64,000 nucleotides of DNA, from the NCBI RefSeq assembly GCF_026552795.1, contig NZ_JANFPI010000005.1, forward strand, positions 124,001 to 188,000, given 5' to 3'. Under the pieces are notes generated by a model. The model saw only the letters and a list, made by a program, of their open reading frames with translations. It searched no databases and was not told the origin of the DNA. The position numbers were made by a program, and so were the translations under genes. Positions 45,343-54,990 of this stretch are shown one piece after another. Origin of the DNA: Ectorhizobium quercum (GTDB taxonomy: Bacteria; Pseudomonadota; Alphaproteobacteria; Rhizobiales; Rhizobiaceae). The first letter of the stretch is position 1. The number at the start of each line of letters is the position of its first letter.

Positions 45343-47448
45343 TTGAGCATCAGCGCCCAACCTGCCCCGAATGCCCCACCGCGCAGCGCGGAGGAGGCCA
45401 TCGAAGGCCTGCCGTCCGGTTTCGGCGAGGGCCTTGCCGGCAAGACCGTCTTCACCATCGCCATCGTCTTCTCGCTGTTCCAGATATGGGCGGCGGCCTA
45501 TGGCAGCCTGCCGAGCCAGGTGGTGCGCGCCATGCATGTCGGCTTCCTGCTGCTGCTCGGCTTCACCCTGCTCGGCAATCTGGTGGCCAAAAGCACCGCC
45601 GGCAAGGTCTGGTTCTGGACGCTCGGGCTGCTCGGCTTTTCGACCGGCCTCTACAACTGGATCTTCTATGTCGACCTGATCCAGCGCTCGGGCTTCCACA
45701 CCGACCTCGACCTGGTGGTGGCAAGCCTCATGGTCGTGCTGGTGTTCGAGGGCGCGCGCCGCCTCATGGGCCTGCCGCTCACCATCATCTCCGGCATATT
45801 CCTCGCCTACTGCTTCTTCGGGCAATACCTGCCCGCGCCGTTCCAGCATCGCGGCTATGATTTCGAGCTGATCGTCGAGCATTTCGGCTTCGGCACCGAA
45901 GGCATCTACGGCACGCCGATCTACGTCTCCTCGGCCTATATCTTCATCTTCGTCGTCTTCGCCGCCTTCCTCGAACGGGCCGGGATGCTGAACCTGTTCA
46001 ACGACCTGGCGCTCGGGCTTGTCGGCTCCTGGCGCGGCGGGCCGGCGCAGGTCTGCGTCATGTCCTCGGCGCTGATGGGCACCGTGTCCGGCTCGGGCGT
46101 GGCCAATGTCGTCGCCTCCGGCCAGTTCACCATTCCGCTGATGAAGCGGTTCGGCTTCTCCTCGGCCTTTTCGGGCGGCGTGGAGGCGACCTCCTCGATG
46201 GGCGGGCAGATCATGCCGCCGGTGATGGGCGCGGTCGCCTTCATCATGGCCGAAACGCTGAACGTGCCCTATGCGGATGTCGTCAAGGCGGCGCTGATCC
46301 CGGCCGTCCTCTATTTCGGCGTCTGTTTCTGGATGGTCTATCTGGAGGCCGGCAAGGCGAAGCTGTCCGGCATGGACCGGGCCATCCTGCCGAACCCGTG
46401 GAAAGCGCTGAGGAAGGACTGGGCGCTCATGCTGCCGCTCGGGGCGCTGGTCTACCTGCTGTTTGCCGGTTACACGCCGATCTTCGCCGGCACGATGGGG
46501 CTGGCGCTGGTGGTGGTGCTGATCCTCGGCACGCCGCTGGCCGCCCGCATCGGCCCGTTCGCCTTCCGCATCGTCTTCTGGGTGGCGCTCGGCGTCGCGG
46601 CCTCGGCCTTCCTGAAATTCGGCGTGAACATCCTGTTCCTCGTCATCGCCGCGCTGGTCGCCGCCTGCTTCTTCGTGCAGGGCGGGCGCGAAACGCTGAT
46701 CATCTGCCGCGATTCGCTTGCCGAAGGCGCCAAGAACGCCCTGCCGGTGGGCATCGCCTGCGCCATCGTCGGCATCGTCATCGGCACGCTGACGCTGACC
46801 GGCATCGCCTCCACCTTCATCGGCGCGATCATCCGGATCGGCGAGAACAACCTGTTCCTCTCGCTGGTGCTGACGATGATCACCTGCCTCGTGCTCGGCA
46901 TGGGCATTCCCACCATTCCGAACTACATCATCACCTCGTCGCTGGCCGGCCCCGCCCTGCTGGCGCTCGACGTGCCGCTGATCGTCAGCCACATGTTCGT
47001 CTTCTATTTCGGCATCATGGCGGACCTGACGCCGCCCGTGGCGCTCGCCTGCTTCGCCGCCGCGCCGATGGCCAAGACATCGGGGCTGCGCATCTCGCTA
47101 CAGGCGACCAAGCTCGCCACCGCCGGTTTCGTCGTGCCCTTCATGGCCGTCTACACGCCCTCGCTCATGCTTCAGGACGCCGGGCCGATGGCGGAAGCCT
47201 GGGGCTATCCGGTGGAAGTGGCCTATGTCTTCACCAAGGCGTGCCTGGCCATCGGCCTGTGGGGCATGGCGGTCGTCGGCTTCCTCATCCGCCCGGCGGC
47301 ACTATGGGAACGGGGGCTGGCGCTGGCGGCCGGCGTGCTTCTCGTGCTTTCCCTGCCGCTGACCGACGAAATCGGCTTCGCGCTCGCCGCCCTCATCATC
47401 GCCCAGCACTGGTGGCGAGCGAGAAGCGCCGTTTCCCCGGCGACATGA
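45343..47448 (+). CDS. TRAP transporter fused 4TM-12TM permease
   Basis: A 701-aa permease with about sixteen hydrophobic segments, combining the DctQ-like four-helix part (about 35-160) and the DctM-like twelve-helix part. The DctM signature is seen in GTVSGSGVANVVASGQFTIP and the following block with MPPVMGAVAFIMAE. It is expected to drive sodium- or proton-coupled uptake. A TTG at 45343, preceded by GGAGGAACG, is the best start; no ATG fits. The stop overlaps the DUF1850 ATG (ATGA). Confidence 0.94.
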   Translation: MSISAQPAPNAPPRSAEEAIEGLPSGFGEGLAGKTVFTIAIVFSLFQIWAAAYGSLPSQVVRAMHVGFLLLLGFTLLGNLVAKSTAGKVWFWTLGLLGFSTGLYNWIFYVDLIQRSGFHTDLDLVVASLMVVLVFEGARRLMGLPLTIISGIFLAYCFFGQYLPAPFQHRGYDFELIVEHFGFGTEGIYGTPIYVSSAYIFIFVVFAAFLERAGMLNLFNDLALGLVGSWRGGPAQVCVMSSALMGTVSGSGVANVVASGQFTIPLMKRFGFSSAFSGGVEATSSMGGQIMPPVMGAVAFIMAETLNVPYADVVKAALIPAVLYFGVCFWMVYLEAGKAKLSGMDRAILPNPWKALRKDWALMLPLGALVYLLFAGYTPIFAGTMGLALVVVLILGTPLAARIGPFAFRIVFWVALGVAASAFLKFGVNILFLVIAALVAACFFVQGGRETLIICRDSLAEGAKNALPVGIACAIVGIVIGTLTLTGIASTFIGAIIRIGENNLFLSLVLTMITCLVLGMGIPTIPNYIITSSLAGPALLALDVPLIVSHMFVFYFGIMADLTPPVALACFAAAPMAKTSGLRISLQATKLATAGFVVPFMAVYTPSLMLQDAGPMAEAWGYPVEVAYVFTKACLAIGLWGMAVVGFLIRPAALWERGLALAAGVLLVLSLPLTDEIGFALAALIIAQHWWRARSAVSPAT

Positions 47449-47813
47449 GCGCGCTCTGCATCCTTGCCGGGGGAAAGACCGTGACGCTCGCCGTCAGCCT
47501 CTTCTCCCTCGGCTGGACGCATTCGGTGCAGAAAACCGGATGGCGCGAAGAATGGCGGATCACGCCCGCCGGGCTGGTGCTCGAAACCGCGATGATCAGG
47601 GGTTCGGGCGCCGGCATGGAGCCGGGCGAAGGCGCGGTGGCGCGGGACGGATGGCTCGTCTGGCATCCGCGGACGAAGCCCCTGCCCTCCCTCGCGCTGG
47701 CCGCTTCGGGCGCCACCGGCGGCGGCTGGCAGCTCTGCCACGACGGTGGCTGCCTCCAACTGGGAAGCCGCGCCGGCGAAGACACAGTGTTGAGCGTCTG
47801 CGACGACGATTGA
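47445..47813 (+). CDS. DUF1850 protein, TAXI-TRAP accessory
   Basis: A 122-aa protein opening MSALCILAGGKTVTLAVSLFSLGWTHSV; the SLGWTHSV...EEW block is the family core. DUF1850 genes recur next to TAXI-TRAP operons in alphaproteobacteria, so a role in assembly or regulation of the transporter is inferred by context. Three C-terminal cysteines lie in CHDGGC and SVCDDD. ATGA overlap with the permease implies coupled translation. Confidence 0.8.
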   Translation: MSALCILAGGKTVTLAVSLFSLGWTHSVQKTGWREEWRITPAGLVLETAMIRGSGAGMEPGEGAVARDGWLVWHPRTKPLPSLALAASGATGGGWQLCHDGGCLQLGSRAGEDTVLSVCDDD

Positions 47814-47888
47814 ACCGCGGCGGGCTGGTGCAGGCCGGGAGGACACCTATATGATGTCTGGAGGAACCCCAGCGAGGAGCGAGAACCG

Positions 47889-48812
47889 ATGTCCTTCTTT
47901 CCCGGAGACGATCCCGTTGCGGGCGACGCCTTTTCCTGCTCGGCCATCGAGAGCCTGATCATTCCGCGCACCAGCGATCTCGGCAATTTCGAGGTGCGCC
48001 GCGCGCTTCCCTCGCGCCGGCGGCGGCTCGTCGGCCCGTTCATCTTCTTCGACCGCATGGGCCCGGCGCTGCTGAGGGCCGATCAGGCGCTCGACGTGCA
48101 ACCGCATCCGCATATCGGCCTTTCGACCGTCACCTATCTGTTCGACGGCCAGATCAAGCACCGCGACAGCCTCGGCACCGAACTCGTCATCAAGCCCGGC
48201 GACATCAACCTGATGACCGCCGGCAAGGGCATCGTGCATTCCGAACGCACGCCGGAAAAGCTGCGCGGCCATCCGCATTCCATCTCCGGCCTGCAAACCT
48301 GGCTGGCCCTGCCCGACAGGCTGGAGGAGATGGACCCGGAATTCACCCATACCGAAGCCGCCTCCATGCCGGAATTTTCCGCCGAAGGGGCGCGCGGTCG
48401 CGTCGTGATCGGTTCGTTCGAGGGACTGGCATCGCCGGTCCGGGCCTTTTCCGACACGCTCTATGTCGACCTGACGCTTGAGGCCGGCGCGCGTTTTCCC
48501 TTCCCCGCCAAGCAGGAGGAGCGGGCGCTCTACATCCTTTCCGGCAGCCTCGGCGTCGCGGGCGACCGTTTCGCCGCCGATCAGCTGCTCGTGTTCCGCC
48601 CCGGCGACGCGATCACGCTGGAAGGCGGGCCGGAGGGATGTCACATCATGCTGTTCGGCGGTGCCGCGCTGAATTCGCCGCGCCACATCTGGTGGAACTT
48701 CGTTTCCTCCTCGCGGGAGCGCATCGAAAAGGCCAAGGAAGAGTGGCGCACGGGGCGTTTTGACATCGTTCCGGGCGACGAAGACGAGTTTGTCCCCTTG
48801 CCGCAGGGCTGA
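47889..48812 (+). CDS. Pirin-family protein
   Basis: A 307-aa bicupin. The N-terminal metal site is seen as QPHPHIGLSTVTYLFDGQ (two His), the downstream His and Glu in GKGIVHSE. The C-terminal cupin holds RALYILSGSLGV. Bacterial pirins are iron/copper dioxygenases with quercetinase activity or regulators of pyruvate metabolism; the substrate is unknown here. It follows the TRAP operon by 76 bp and precedes dxs by 100 bp. Confidence 0.95.
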   Translation: MSFFPGDDPVAGDAFSCSAIESLIIPRTSDLGNFEVRRALPSRRRRLVGPFIFFDRMGPALLRADQALDVQPHPHIGLSTVTYLFDGQIKHRDSLGTELVIKPGDINLMTAGKGIVHSERTPEKLRGHPHSISGLQTWLALPDRLEEMDPEFTHTEAASMPEFSAEGARGRVVIGSFEGLASPVRAFSDTLYVDLTLEAGARFPFPAKQEERALYILSGSLGVAGDRFAADQLLVFRPGDAITLEGGPEGCHIMLFGGAALNSPRHIWWNFVSSSRERIEKAKEEWRTGRFDIVPGDEDEFVPLPQG

Positions 48813-48912
48813 TTTGCGCTAGAACGGTTCGGACGAGCGTATTCCGCCCATCGCCCAACTCCGATGAAACGAGCGGAACCGCCCGGACTGGACCCAGTAA
48901 AGAGAACCGCCA

Positions 48913-50847
48913 GTGACGCAATCCACATCCACCCCCGCCCCGCAGACGCCGCTTCTCGATCAGGTCCACTATCCGTCGGACCTGAAGACGATCGACGACC
49001 GCGACCTGCCGCAACTCGCCCGCGAACTGCGCGATGAGATGATCGACTCCGTGTCCCGCACCGGCGGCCATCTCGGCGCGGGCCTCGGCGTGGTGGAACT
49101 GACGATCGCCATCCACAAGGTGTTCGACACGCCGGACGACCGGCTGATCTTCGATGTCGGCCACCAGTGCTATCCGCACAAGATCCTGACCGGACGGCGC
49201 GAGCGCATGCGCACGCTGCGGCAGGAAGGCGGCCTTTCCGGCTTCACCCGCAGGGCAGAGAGCGAATACGACAATTTCGGCGCTGGCCATTCCTCGACCT
49301 CGATTTCCGCCGGCCTCGGCATGGCGGTCGCTGCCGATCTCGACCGCTCGGACCGCAAGGTCATCGCCATCATCGGCGACGGCGCCATGTCGGCCGGCAT
49401 GGCCTTCGAGGCGCTGAACAATGCCGGGGCGCTGGATGCCCGCCTGATCGTCATCCTCAACGACAACGACATGTCGATCGCCCCGCCGACCGGGGCGATG
49501 AGCGCCTATCTGGCCCGGCTCGCCTCCGGCCGCACCTACATGGGCATCCGCGACCTGGGGCGGAAGCTGACGGCCTATCTCGGCAAGACCATCGACCGGG
49601 CGATCACCCGCGCCGTCGGCCATGCACGCGGCTATGTGACGGGCGGAACGCTGTTCGAGGAACTGGGCTTCTACCATATCGGCCCGATCGACGGCCATTC
49701 CTTCGACCATCTGCTTCCGGTGCTGCGCAACGTGCGCGACAACGCCCGGGGCCCGGTGCTGATCCATGTGGTGACGCAGAAGGGCAAGGGCTATGCCCCG
49801 GCCGAGGAGGCCGCCGACAAGTATCACGGCGTCAACAAGTTCGACGTCATCACCGGCGCGCAGGCCAAGGCCAAGCCGAACGCGCCGAGCTACACCTCCG
49901 TCTTCGCCGATGCGCTGGTGGAGGAAGCCCGCCAGGACGACAAGATCGTCGGCATCACCGCCGCCATGCCGTCCGGCACCGGCCTCGACAAGCTCGCCGA
50001 GGTTTTCCCGGAGCGCTGCTTCGATGTCGGCATCGCCGAGCAGCATGCCGTGACCTTCGCCGCCGGCCTCGCGACCGAGGGCTTCAAGCCGTTCTGCGCG
50101 CTCTATTCGACCTTCCTCCAGCGCGCCTACGATCAGGTCGTCCACGACGTGGCGCTGCAAAAGCTGCCCGTGCGCTTCCCCATCGACCGCGCCGGCTTCG
50201 TCGGGGCCGACGGGCCGACGCATGCCGGCTCGTTCGACACCGCCTTCCTCGCCACGCTGCCGGGCATGGTGGTGATGGCCGCCGCCGACGAGGCCGAGTT
50301 GAAGCACATGGTGCGCACCGCCGCCGCTTACGACGACGGCCCGATCGCCTTCCGCTACCCGCGCGGCGAGGGCGTCGGCATCGACATGCCCGCGCGCGGC
50401 GAGGTCCTCGCCATCGGCAAGGGCCGCGTCGTCAAGCAGGGGTCGAAGGTGGCGCTGCTGTCGTTCGGAACCCGGCTGGCCGAATGCCTGCACGCTGCCG
50501 AGGACCTCGACGCCGCCGGCCTTTCGACGACTGTCGCCGATGCGCGCTTCGCCAAGCCGCTCGACACCGATCTCATCCGCCAGCTTGCCCGACATCACGA
50601 AATCATCGTGACCGTGGAGGAAGGCGCCGCCGGCGGCTTCGCCTCGCAGGTGCTGCATTTCATGACCGGCGAGGGCCTGCTCGACAGCGGATTGAAGGTG
50701 CGCTGTCTGACGATGCCCGACGAATGGGTGGAGCAGGCGAAGCCGGAATCCATGTATGCCAATGCCGGGCTCGACCGCACCGGCATCGTCAAGACGGTGT
50801 TCGCCGCGCTCGACCACAAGGCGATCAGCTTCGGCACCGCCGGCTGA
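48913..50847 (+). CDS. dxs: 1-deoxy-D-xylulose-5-phosphate synthase
   Basis: The first enzyme of the MEP isoprenoid pathway, ThDP-dependent. It has 644 aa. [32 protein letters not shown] (ThDP motif with Mg ligands) and [12 protein letters not shown] are all present. A GTG start at 48913 opens with the conserved [13 protein letters not shown]. ispH, the last enzyme of the same route, is at 23.5 kb. It is followed convergently by a diguanylate cyclase after 34 bp. Confidence 0.98.
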   Translation: MTQSTSTPAPQTPLLDQVHYPSDLKTIDDRDLPQLARELRDEMIDSVSRTGGHLGAGLGVVELTIAIHKVFDTPDDRLIFDVGHQCYPHKILTGRRERMRTLRQEGGLSGFTRRAESEYDNFGAGHSSTSISAGLGMAVAADLDRSDRKVIAIIGDGAMSAGMAFEALNNAGALDARLIVILNDNDMSIAPPTGAMSAYLARLASGRTYMGIRDLGRKLTAYLGKTIDRAITRAVGHARGYVTGGTLFEELGFYHIGPIDGHSFDHLLPVLRNVRDNARGPVLIHVVTQKGKGYAPAEEAADKYHGVNKFDVITGAQAKAKPNAPSYTSVFADALVEEARQDDKIVGITAAMPSGTGLDKLAEVFPERCFDVGIAEQHAVTFAAGLATEGFKPFCALYSTFLQRAYDQVVHDVALQKLPVRFPIDRAGFVGADGPTHAGSFDTAFLATLPGMVVMAAADEAELKHMVRTAAAYDDGPIAFRYPRGEGVGIDMPARGEVLAIGKGRVVKQGSKVALLSFGTRLAECLHAAEDLDAAGLSTTVADARFAKPLDTDLIRQLARHHEIIVTVEEGAAGGFASQVLHFMTGEGLLDSGLKVRCLTMPDEWVEQAKPESMYANAGLDRTGIVKTVFAALDHKAISFGTAG

Positions 50848-50881
50848 GGGGGCATGGCGCCTCCCTCACCCGGGGAACCGT

Positions 50882-51787
50882 TCAGGACATGAACGGCGCG
50901 ATCCGCACGTCGATACTCTTCCCGCTCGACTTTGCCAGATACATCAGCGAATCCGCGTGGTTGAGAAAGGAATCGGCCGTGGCGACGGCATCGGCGACCG
51001 ACACGCCGACGGCGGCGCCGACCGGCAGGGCGACGCCATCGAGATCGACATTGCCGACGATGCCCTGCGCCAGCTCGTAAAAGCGGCTCGCGACCGGCTT
51101 TCTGTCGCGCGGGACCGTCAGGATCGCCGCGAACTCGTCGCCGCCGAGCCGTGCCACGAAGTCCCTGGCGTTCATGGCGGCCCGCAGGCGTTTGGCGACA
51201 ATGCGCAGCAATTCGTCCCCGACCGCGTGTCCGTAGATATCGTTGACGCCCTTGAAGCCGTTGAGGTCGATATAGACCAGAACGAGGCTCTGCTGCGGCG
51301 TCTGGCGGTCGAGCGCCTTCGCCAGCGCGTCGTCGAAGGCGCGGCGATTGGGCAGGCCCGTCAGGGAATCCGTGAAGGCAGCCTCGATGATCGAATGCTC
51401 GAAAGCCTTTCGGGCGGAATTGTCGAGGATGAACTCGATGTCGAAGCTCTCGCCATGAATGCGGCGCCTCTGCGCGCTGATCAGTGTTGGAATGAGCCGA
51501 TTGCCGGAATCGATCATCTCGACCTCGGCCAGGTCGTAAAAGCCCTGCGTTTCCAGAAGATGCATGCGTTGCAGCCGGGCCGGATCGTCTAGGCCGTAGG
51601 GAAGGTCGATGGACAGCGACTGGCCCTCCAGTTGCGGCCAGCTCCGCCCGACCAGCGAAAGATAGGCCTGGTTCACCTTCACATAGCGGGAATTATGCTC
51701 GATCGTCGAAATGGAAAAGGGAACGGGGGAGAAATCGAAGAGGTCGGCCAGCGCCTCCCTGAGAACCTTTTCGGACAACATTCCCAT
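50882..51787 (-). CDS. PAS-GGDEF diguanylate cyclase
   Basis: A 301-aa soluble protein. A PAS domain covers about residues 10-125 (SPVPFSISTIEHNSRYVKVNQ), then a GGDEF domain with FTDSLTGLPNRRAF, DLNGFKGVNDIYGH and an intact GGDEF at 215-219. The inhibitory RxxD is replaced by NARD (206-209), so feedback inhibition is probably lost. It should make c-di-GMP in response to a PAS ligand. It is on the same strand as, and downstream of, the chemoreceptor gene. Confidence 0.94.
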   Translation of the reverse strand: MGMLSEKVLREALADLFDFSPVPFSISTIEHNSRYVKVNQAYLSLVGRSWPQLEGQSLSIDLPYGLDDPARLQRMHLLETQGFYDLAEVEMIDSGNRLIPTLISAQRRRIHGESFDIEFILDNSARKAFEHSIIEAAFTDSLTGLPNRRAFDDALAKALDRQTPQQSLVLVYIDLNGFKGVNDIYGHAVGDELLRIVAKRLRAAMNARDFVARLGGDEFAAILTVPRDRKPVASRFYELAQGIVGNVDLDGVALPVGAAVGVSVADAVATADSFLNHADSLMYLAKSSGKSIDVRIAPFMS

Positions 51788-51821
51788 CCCCTTTCGTGTT
51801 CGCCGGATCGTCCACCCGTCC

Positions 51822-51864
51822 TTTCCGAACGCAAAACCGCTTCACATTTTTGCTCGAAACGCTC
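51822..51864. repeat. Diverged copy 3 of repeat family A
   Basis: TTTCCGAACGCAAAACCGCT followed by TTTTTGC and GAAACGCTC matches the core of copies 1 and 2 with several differences, keeping the GCAAAA/TTTTTGC stem. It lies between the chemoreceptor and diguanylate cyclase genes, on the minus-strand transcript if they are co-transcribed. Confidence 0.55.
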
Positions 51865-51892
51865 CGGCAGGCAACCGTCGCGACAGGGCGGT

Positions 51893-53938
51893 TCAGAACT
51901 CCGTCCAGTCCGGATCGCTCCTGCCGCCCTCTTCCTGCCGGGCGCCGAACGCACCGGCAAGCTTCTGGCCGAGCGCATGGGCCGGCGAGGGAACCGGGCG
52001 GGCCGTCTCGGGCGCGGCCTGCGGCGTCGTGATCTTGCGGACCGGCTGGCGCGCGACCGGCTGGGCCGCCGGACGCGATGCGGCGGCACCGGATGCCCCG
52101 GCGGGCGAAAAACCCTGCGCGCGCGGCTGCGGAGCGCCGGCGACGGCGGCTTCCCCGTCGATCCTGAACTGCGCGAGCAAGTCGTTCAGCGACTGCGCCT
52201 CGCCGGCCAGCGTATGGCTTGCCGCCGTCTGCTGCTCCACCATCGCGGCGTTCTTCTGCGTGCCCTGATCCATCGTGTTGACGGCGGCATTGATTTCCTG
52301 AAGGCCCGTCGCCTGTTCCCGCGCAGCGATCACGATGGTCGACACATGGGCGTCGATCTCCTCGACCTCGACGATGATCGCCTCCAGTGCCTTGCCGGTC
52401 TCGTCGACGAGGTTGACGCCGTTGAGCACCTGCTGGCTCGACGCGTTGATCAGGGTCTTGATCTCCTTGGCCGCATTGGCCGAGCGCTGGGCGAGTTCGC
52501 GCACCTCCTGCGCCACGACGGCGAAGCCCTTGCCGGCATCGCCGGCACGGGCCGCCTCGACCCCGGCATTGAGCGCCAGAAGATTGGTCTGGAAGGCGAT
52601 CTCGTCGATGACGCCGATGATGCTGCCGATCGCCGCCGACGACTTCTCGATCTCCCGCATGGCCGAGACGGCGCGGCGCATGACATCGCCGGACTTCTCC
52701 GCCTCGCCCTTCGCCTTGGCGACGAGCTGGCCGGCCTGTTCGGCACCCTTGGCCGAATCGCGCACGGTGGTCGTGACCTGCTCCAGCGCCGCCGCCGTCT
52801 CCTCCACGGAGGCCGCCTGCTGCTCGGTGCGGTGGGCGAGGTCGTCCGTTGCCGAGAGGATTTCGGAGGCGCCGGCCCGCAGGGTGGCGGCGGTCGTGCC
52901 GACCGCCCTCAACGTCGCCTGCAATTTCTCCAGCGCATTGTTGAAGTCGACGCGCAGCTCGTCCAGATGCGGCGCGAAATCCCTGTCGAGGCGATAGGAG
53001 ACATCGCCGTCCGACAGCGCCCGCAGACCGTCGGCCAGCTGCTCGACGGCGAAACGGGTCTGGCCGTCGCGCTCGGCGCGGTCCGCATCGTTGCGGCGGC
53101 GCTCTTCCTCGCTCTCGGTACGCATGCGCTCGGTCTCGCCCGAAAGACGCTCCTTGTCGATGGCGGCCTGCTTGAAGACCAGAACGGCCCGCGCCATGCG
53201 GCCCACCTCGTCGCCGCGGTCGACGGCAGGCACCTCGATGTCGTGGTCGCCCTCGGCCAGCCGGCTCATGGCCGCCGTCATGCCCACGACCGGCGTGACG
53301 ATGGAGCGCGACAGGAGCCAGACGAGCAGGAGGGCGACGACGCCCGCCAGCGTGCCGCCGAGCCCGAGCGCGATGTAGATGCCGGTCTGGCGCACGTTCT
53401 GCTCGGCCATCAGCAGTTCCCGGCGCCCGCCGACATCCTCCCGGAAGCCGGTGAAGGCCTGGCGGAAGGCGTCGAGATGATTACGCGCGGCACTCCCGCC
53501 GATCTCGACGATTTCCGATACCGGCATGCCGGTATCCTTGCGGGCCGCAAGCTGCGGCACGGCCAGTTGCGTGTGGAAGGCGTCGGCGGCCTGGCGCATG
53601 GCCGACAGCCCGGCCAGCGCCTGCGCGTCTCCGTCGGCCAGCCGGGCGGCGTCGTCCAGCGCCGCCAGCATCCTGTCGCGGCTGGCGAAAACGTCGTTGT
53701 AGGCACCCTCGCTGCGCAGCAACAGGTAGCCGCGCTGGTTGACGGCCTGTTCCAGCATCGCAGCCTGCGCATCGTCGGCCTTCAGCATCACCTCGCTGAA
53801 GCGGTCGACCTCGTCGGATGCCATGTTGTTCTGCATGGAACTCCAGAAGACCCAGGCCGACGCGAAGGCGCACACGCTCATGATGGCCATGAACGTCAGA
53901 ACCAGTTTCAGGTTGAGCGAGAGATTCTTCAGGGACAT
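51893..53938 (-). CDS. Methyl-accepting chemotaxis protein
   Basis: A 681-aa chemoreceptor. Two membrane helices (about 10-32 and 185-208) flank a periplasmic helical domain. HAMP follows at about 205-260 (VGMTAAMSRLAEGDHD), with a second HAMP-like block further on. The signalling hairpin contains EIAFQTNLLALNAGVEAARA and GFAVVAQEVRELAQRSANAA. The extreme C-terminus DWTEF resembles the CheR/CheB-docking NWETF pentapeptide of enteric receptors, after a flexible Ala/Pro-rich linker. Ligands are unknown. No che genes adjoin it. Confidence 0.95.
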   Translation of the reverse strand: MSLKNLSLNLKLVLTFMAIMSVCAFASAWVFWSSMQNNMASDEVDRFSEVMLKADDAQAAMLEQAVNQRGYLLLRSEGAYNDVFASRDRMLAALDDAARLADGDAQALAGLSAMRQAADAFHTQLAVPQLAARKDTGMPVSEIVEIGGSAARNHLDAFRQAFTGFREDVGGRRELLMAEQNVRQTGIYIALGLGGTLAGVVALLLVWLLSRSIVTPVVGMTAAMSRLAEGDHDIEVPAVDRGDEVGRMARAVLVFKQAAIDKERLSGETERMRTESEEERRRNDADRAERDGQTRFAVEQLADGLRALSDGDVSYRLDRDFAPHLDELRVDFNNALEKLQATLRAVGTTAATLRAGASEILSATDDLAHRTEQQAASVEETAAALEQVTTTVRDSAKGAEQAGQLVAKAKGEAEKSGDVMRRAVSAMREIEKSSAAIGSIIGVIDEIAFQTNLLALNAGVEAARAGDAGKGFAVVAQEVRELAQRSANAAKEIKTLINASSQQVLNGVNLVDETGKALEAIIVEVEEIDAHVSTIVIAAREQATGLQEINAAVNTMDQGTQKNAAMVEQQTAASHTLAGEAQSLNDLLAQFRIDGEAAVAGAPQPRAQGFSPAGASGAAASRPAAQPVARQPVRKITTPQAAPETARPVPSPAHALGQKLAGAFGARQEEGGRSDPDWTEF

Positions 53939-54237
53939 CGGACTTAATTCCAGAACTATGGCCGGCGAGGCGCCGCCGGAACCGGCGTTGCCGCCGCATG
54001 CTTGCGTTGACACGAAGTGGGAGATGGCCGCCCTCATGGCGGCGCTGCCGTAATGTCCGGCAGTAAACTCGCTGCCAAGTGTCCGGCGCTTGTATTGAAA
54101 TCATGTTAACCCGCTTCCCCAAGAAAGTGCCCTCCCCGCGCGGCGTTCCGCCGCATGGCGGATTTTCGCGGCGCGCCGGGCGGTTTTGCACAACAATTTT
54201 CTTGCGCGCGCCGCAAAGGCCGGTCATTGACGGTCGC
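53939..54237. other. 299-bp divergent spacer, mcp / tlyA
   Basis: This spacer separates the divergent chemoreceptor and tlyA genes. Two TGTCCGGC words (near 54053 and 54080) and AT-rich words such as CATGTTAAC occur, but no known operator could be assigned. An upstream in-frame extension of tlyA (from 54079) is poorly conserved and was left out. No RNA gene was seen. Confidence 0.5.
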
Positions 54238-54990
54238 ATGGGACAGAAAACCGAAGATTTGCGGCTCGACCAGCTTCTGCTGGCACGCGGCCTTTTCGAA
54301 AGCCGCTCGCGGGCCCGCGACGCCGTGCAGCGCGGCACGGTGACGGTGAACGGCCGCACGGTGACGAAGCCCGCGGCGAACGTCGCGGCCGATGCGGATA
54401 TCGCCATCGACGACCCGGCGCAGGCCTATGTGTCGCGCGCGGCGCTGAAGCTCGTGGCGGCGCTCGACACTTTCGCGCTGTCGCCGGCGGGCCTGTCCTG
54501 CCTCGACGTCGGCGCATCTACCGGCGGCTTCACGCAGGTGCTGCTCGAACGCGGCGCGGATCGCGTCACCGCCGTCGATGTCGGGCACGGCCAGATGCAT
54601 CCGACGCTTGCCGCCCATCCGAAGGTCGCGAACATCGAGGGCCTGAACGCGCGCCACCTGACGGCCGGCGACATCGGTAACGTTGCGGTGGGCTTCATCG
54701 TCTCCGACGTTTCCTTCATCTCGCTGAAACTGGCGCTGGCGCCGGCGCTCACGCTCGCGCGCCCCGGCGCGTCCTGCGTCCTGCTGGTCAAGCCGCAGTT
54801 CGAGGCGGGGCGGGAGGCGATCAGCAAGGCGGGACTTCTGAAGGAGCCGGAAACGGCGCCCGCCGTCGCCGCCGGGCTGGAAGACTGGCTGGTGCTCGAC
54901 ATGGGCTGGACGAGCCTCGGACTGATCCCCTCGCCCATCGAGGGCGGCGACGGCAACCGCGAGTTCCTGCTCGCCGGGAGAAAAGCATGA
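54238..54990 (+). CDS. tlyA: TlyA-family rRNA (cytidine-2'-O)-methyltransferase
   Basis: A 250-aa protein with an N-terminal S4 RNA-binding domain (RLDQLLLARGLFESRSRARD) and an RrmJ/FtsJ-like methyltransferase domain with CLDVGASTGGFTQVLLERGA as the AdoMet site. TlyA in mycobacteria modifies 16S and 23S rRNA; the single-site rhizobial version is often annotated hemolysin A by history. The ATG at 54238 gives the S4 start. The next gene overlaps it by ATGA. Confidence 0.94.
   Translation: MGQKTEDLRLDQLLLARGLFESRSRARDAVQRGTVTVNGRTVTKPAANVAADADIAIDDPAQAYVSRAALKLVAALDTFALSPAGLSCLDVGASTGGFTQVLLERGADRVTAVDVGHGQMHPTLAAHPKVANIEGLNARHLTAGDIGNVAVGFIVSDVSFISLKLALAPALTLARPGASCVLLVKPQFEAGREAISKAGLLKEPETAPAVAAGLEDWLVLDMGWTSLGLIPSPIEGGDGNREFLLAGRKA

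Noticed and set aside
44623..46992. Very long minus-strand open frame (789 codons) opposite the TRAP operon
   Set aside because: It mirrors codon bias of the real plus-strand genes, has no recognisable domain and is rich in His/Arg/Asp/Gly repeats. High-GC antisense frames of this size are common.
48646..50817. 723-codon minus-strand frame opposite dxs
   Set aside because: Antisense shadow of dxs; no domain and the dxs assignment is secure.
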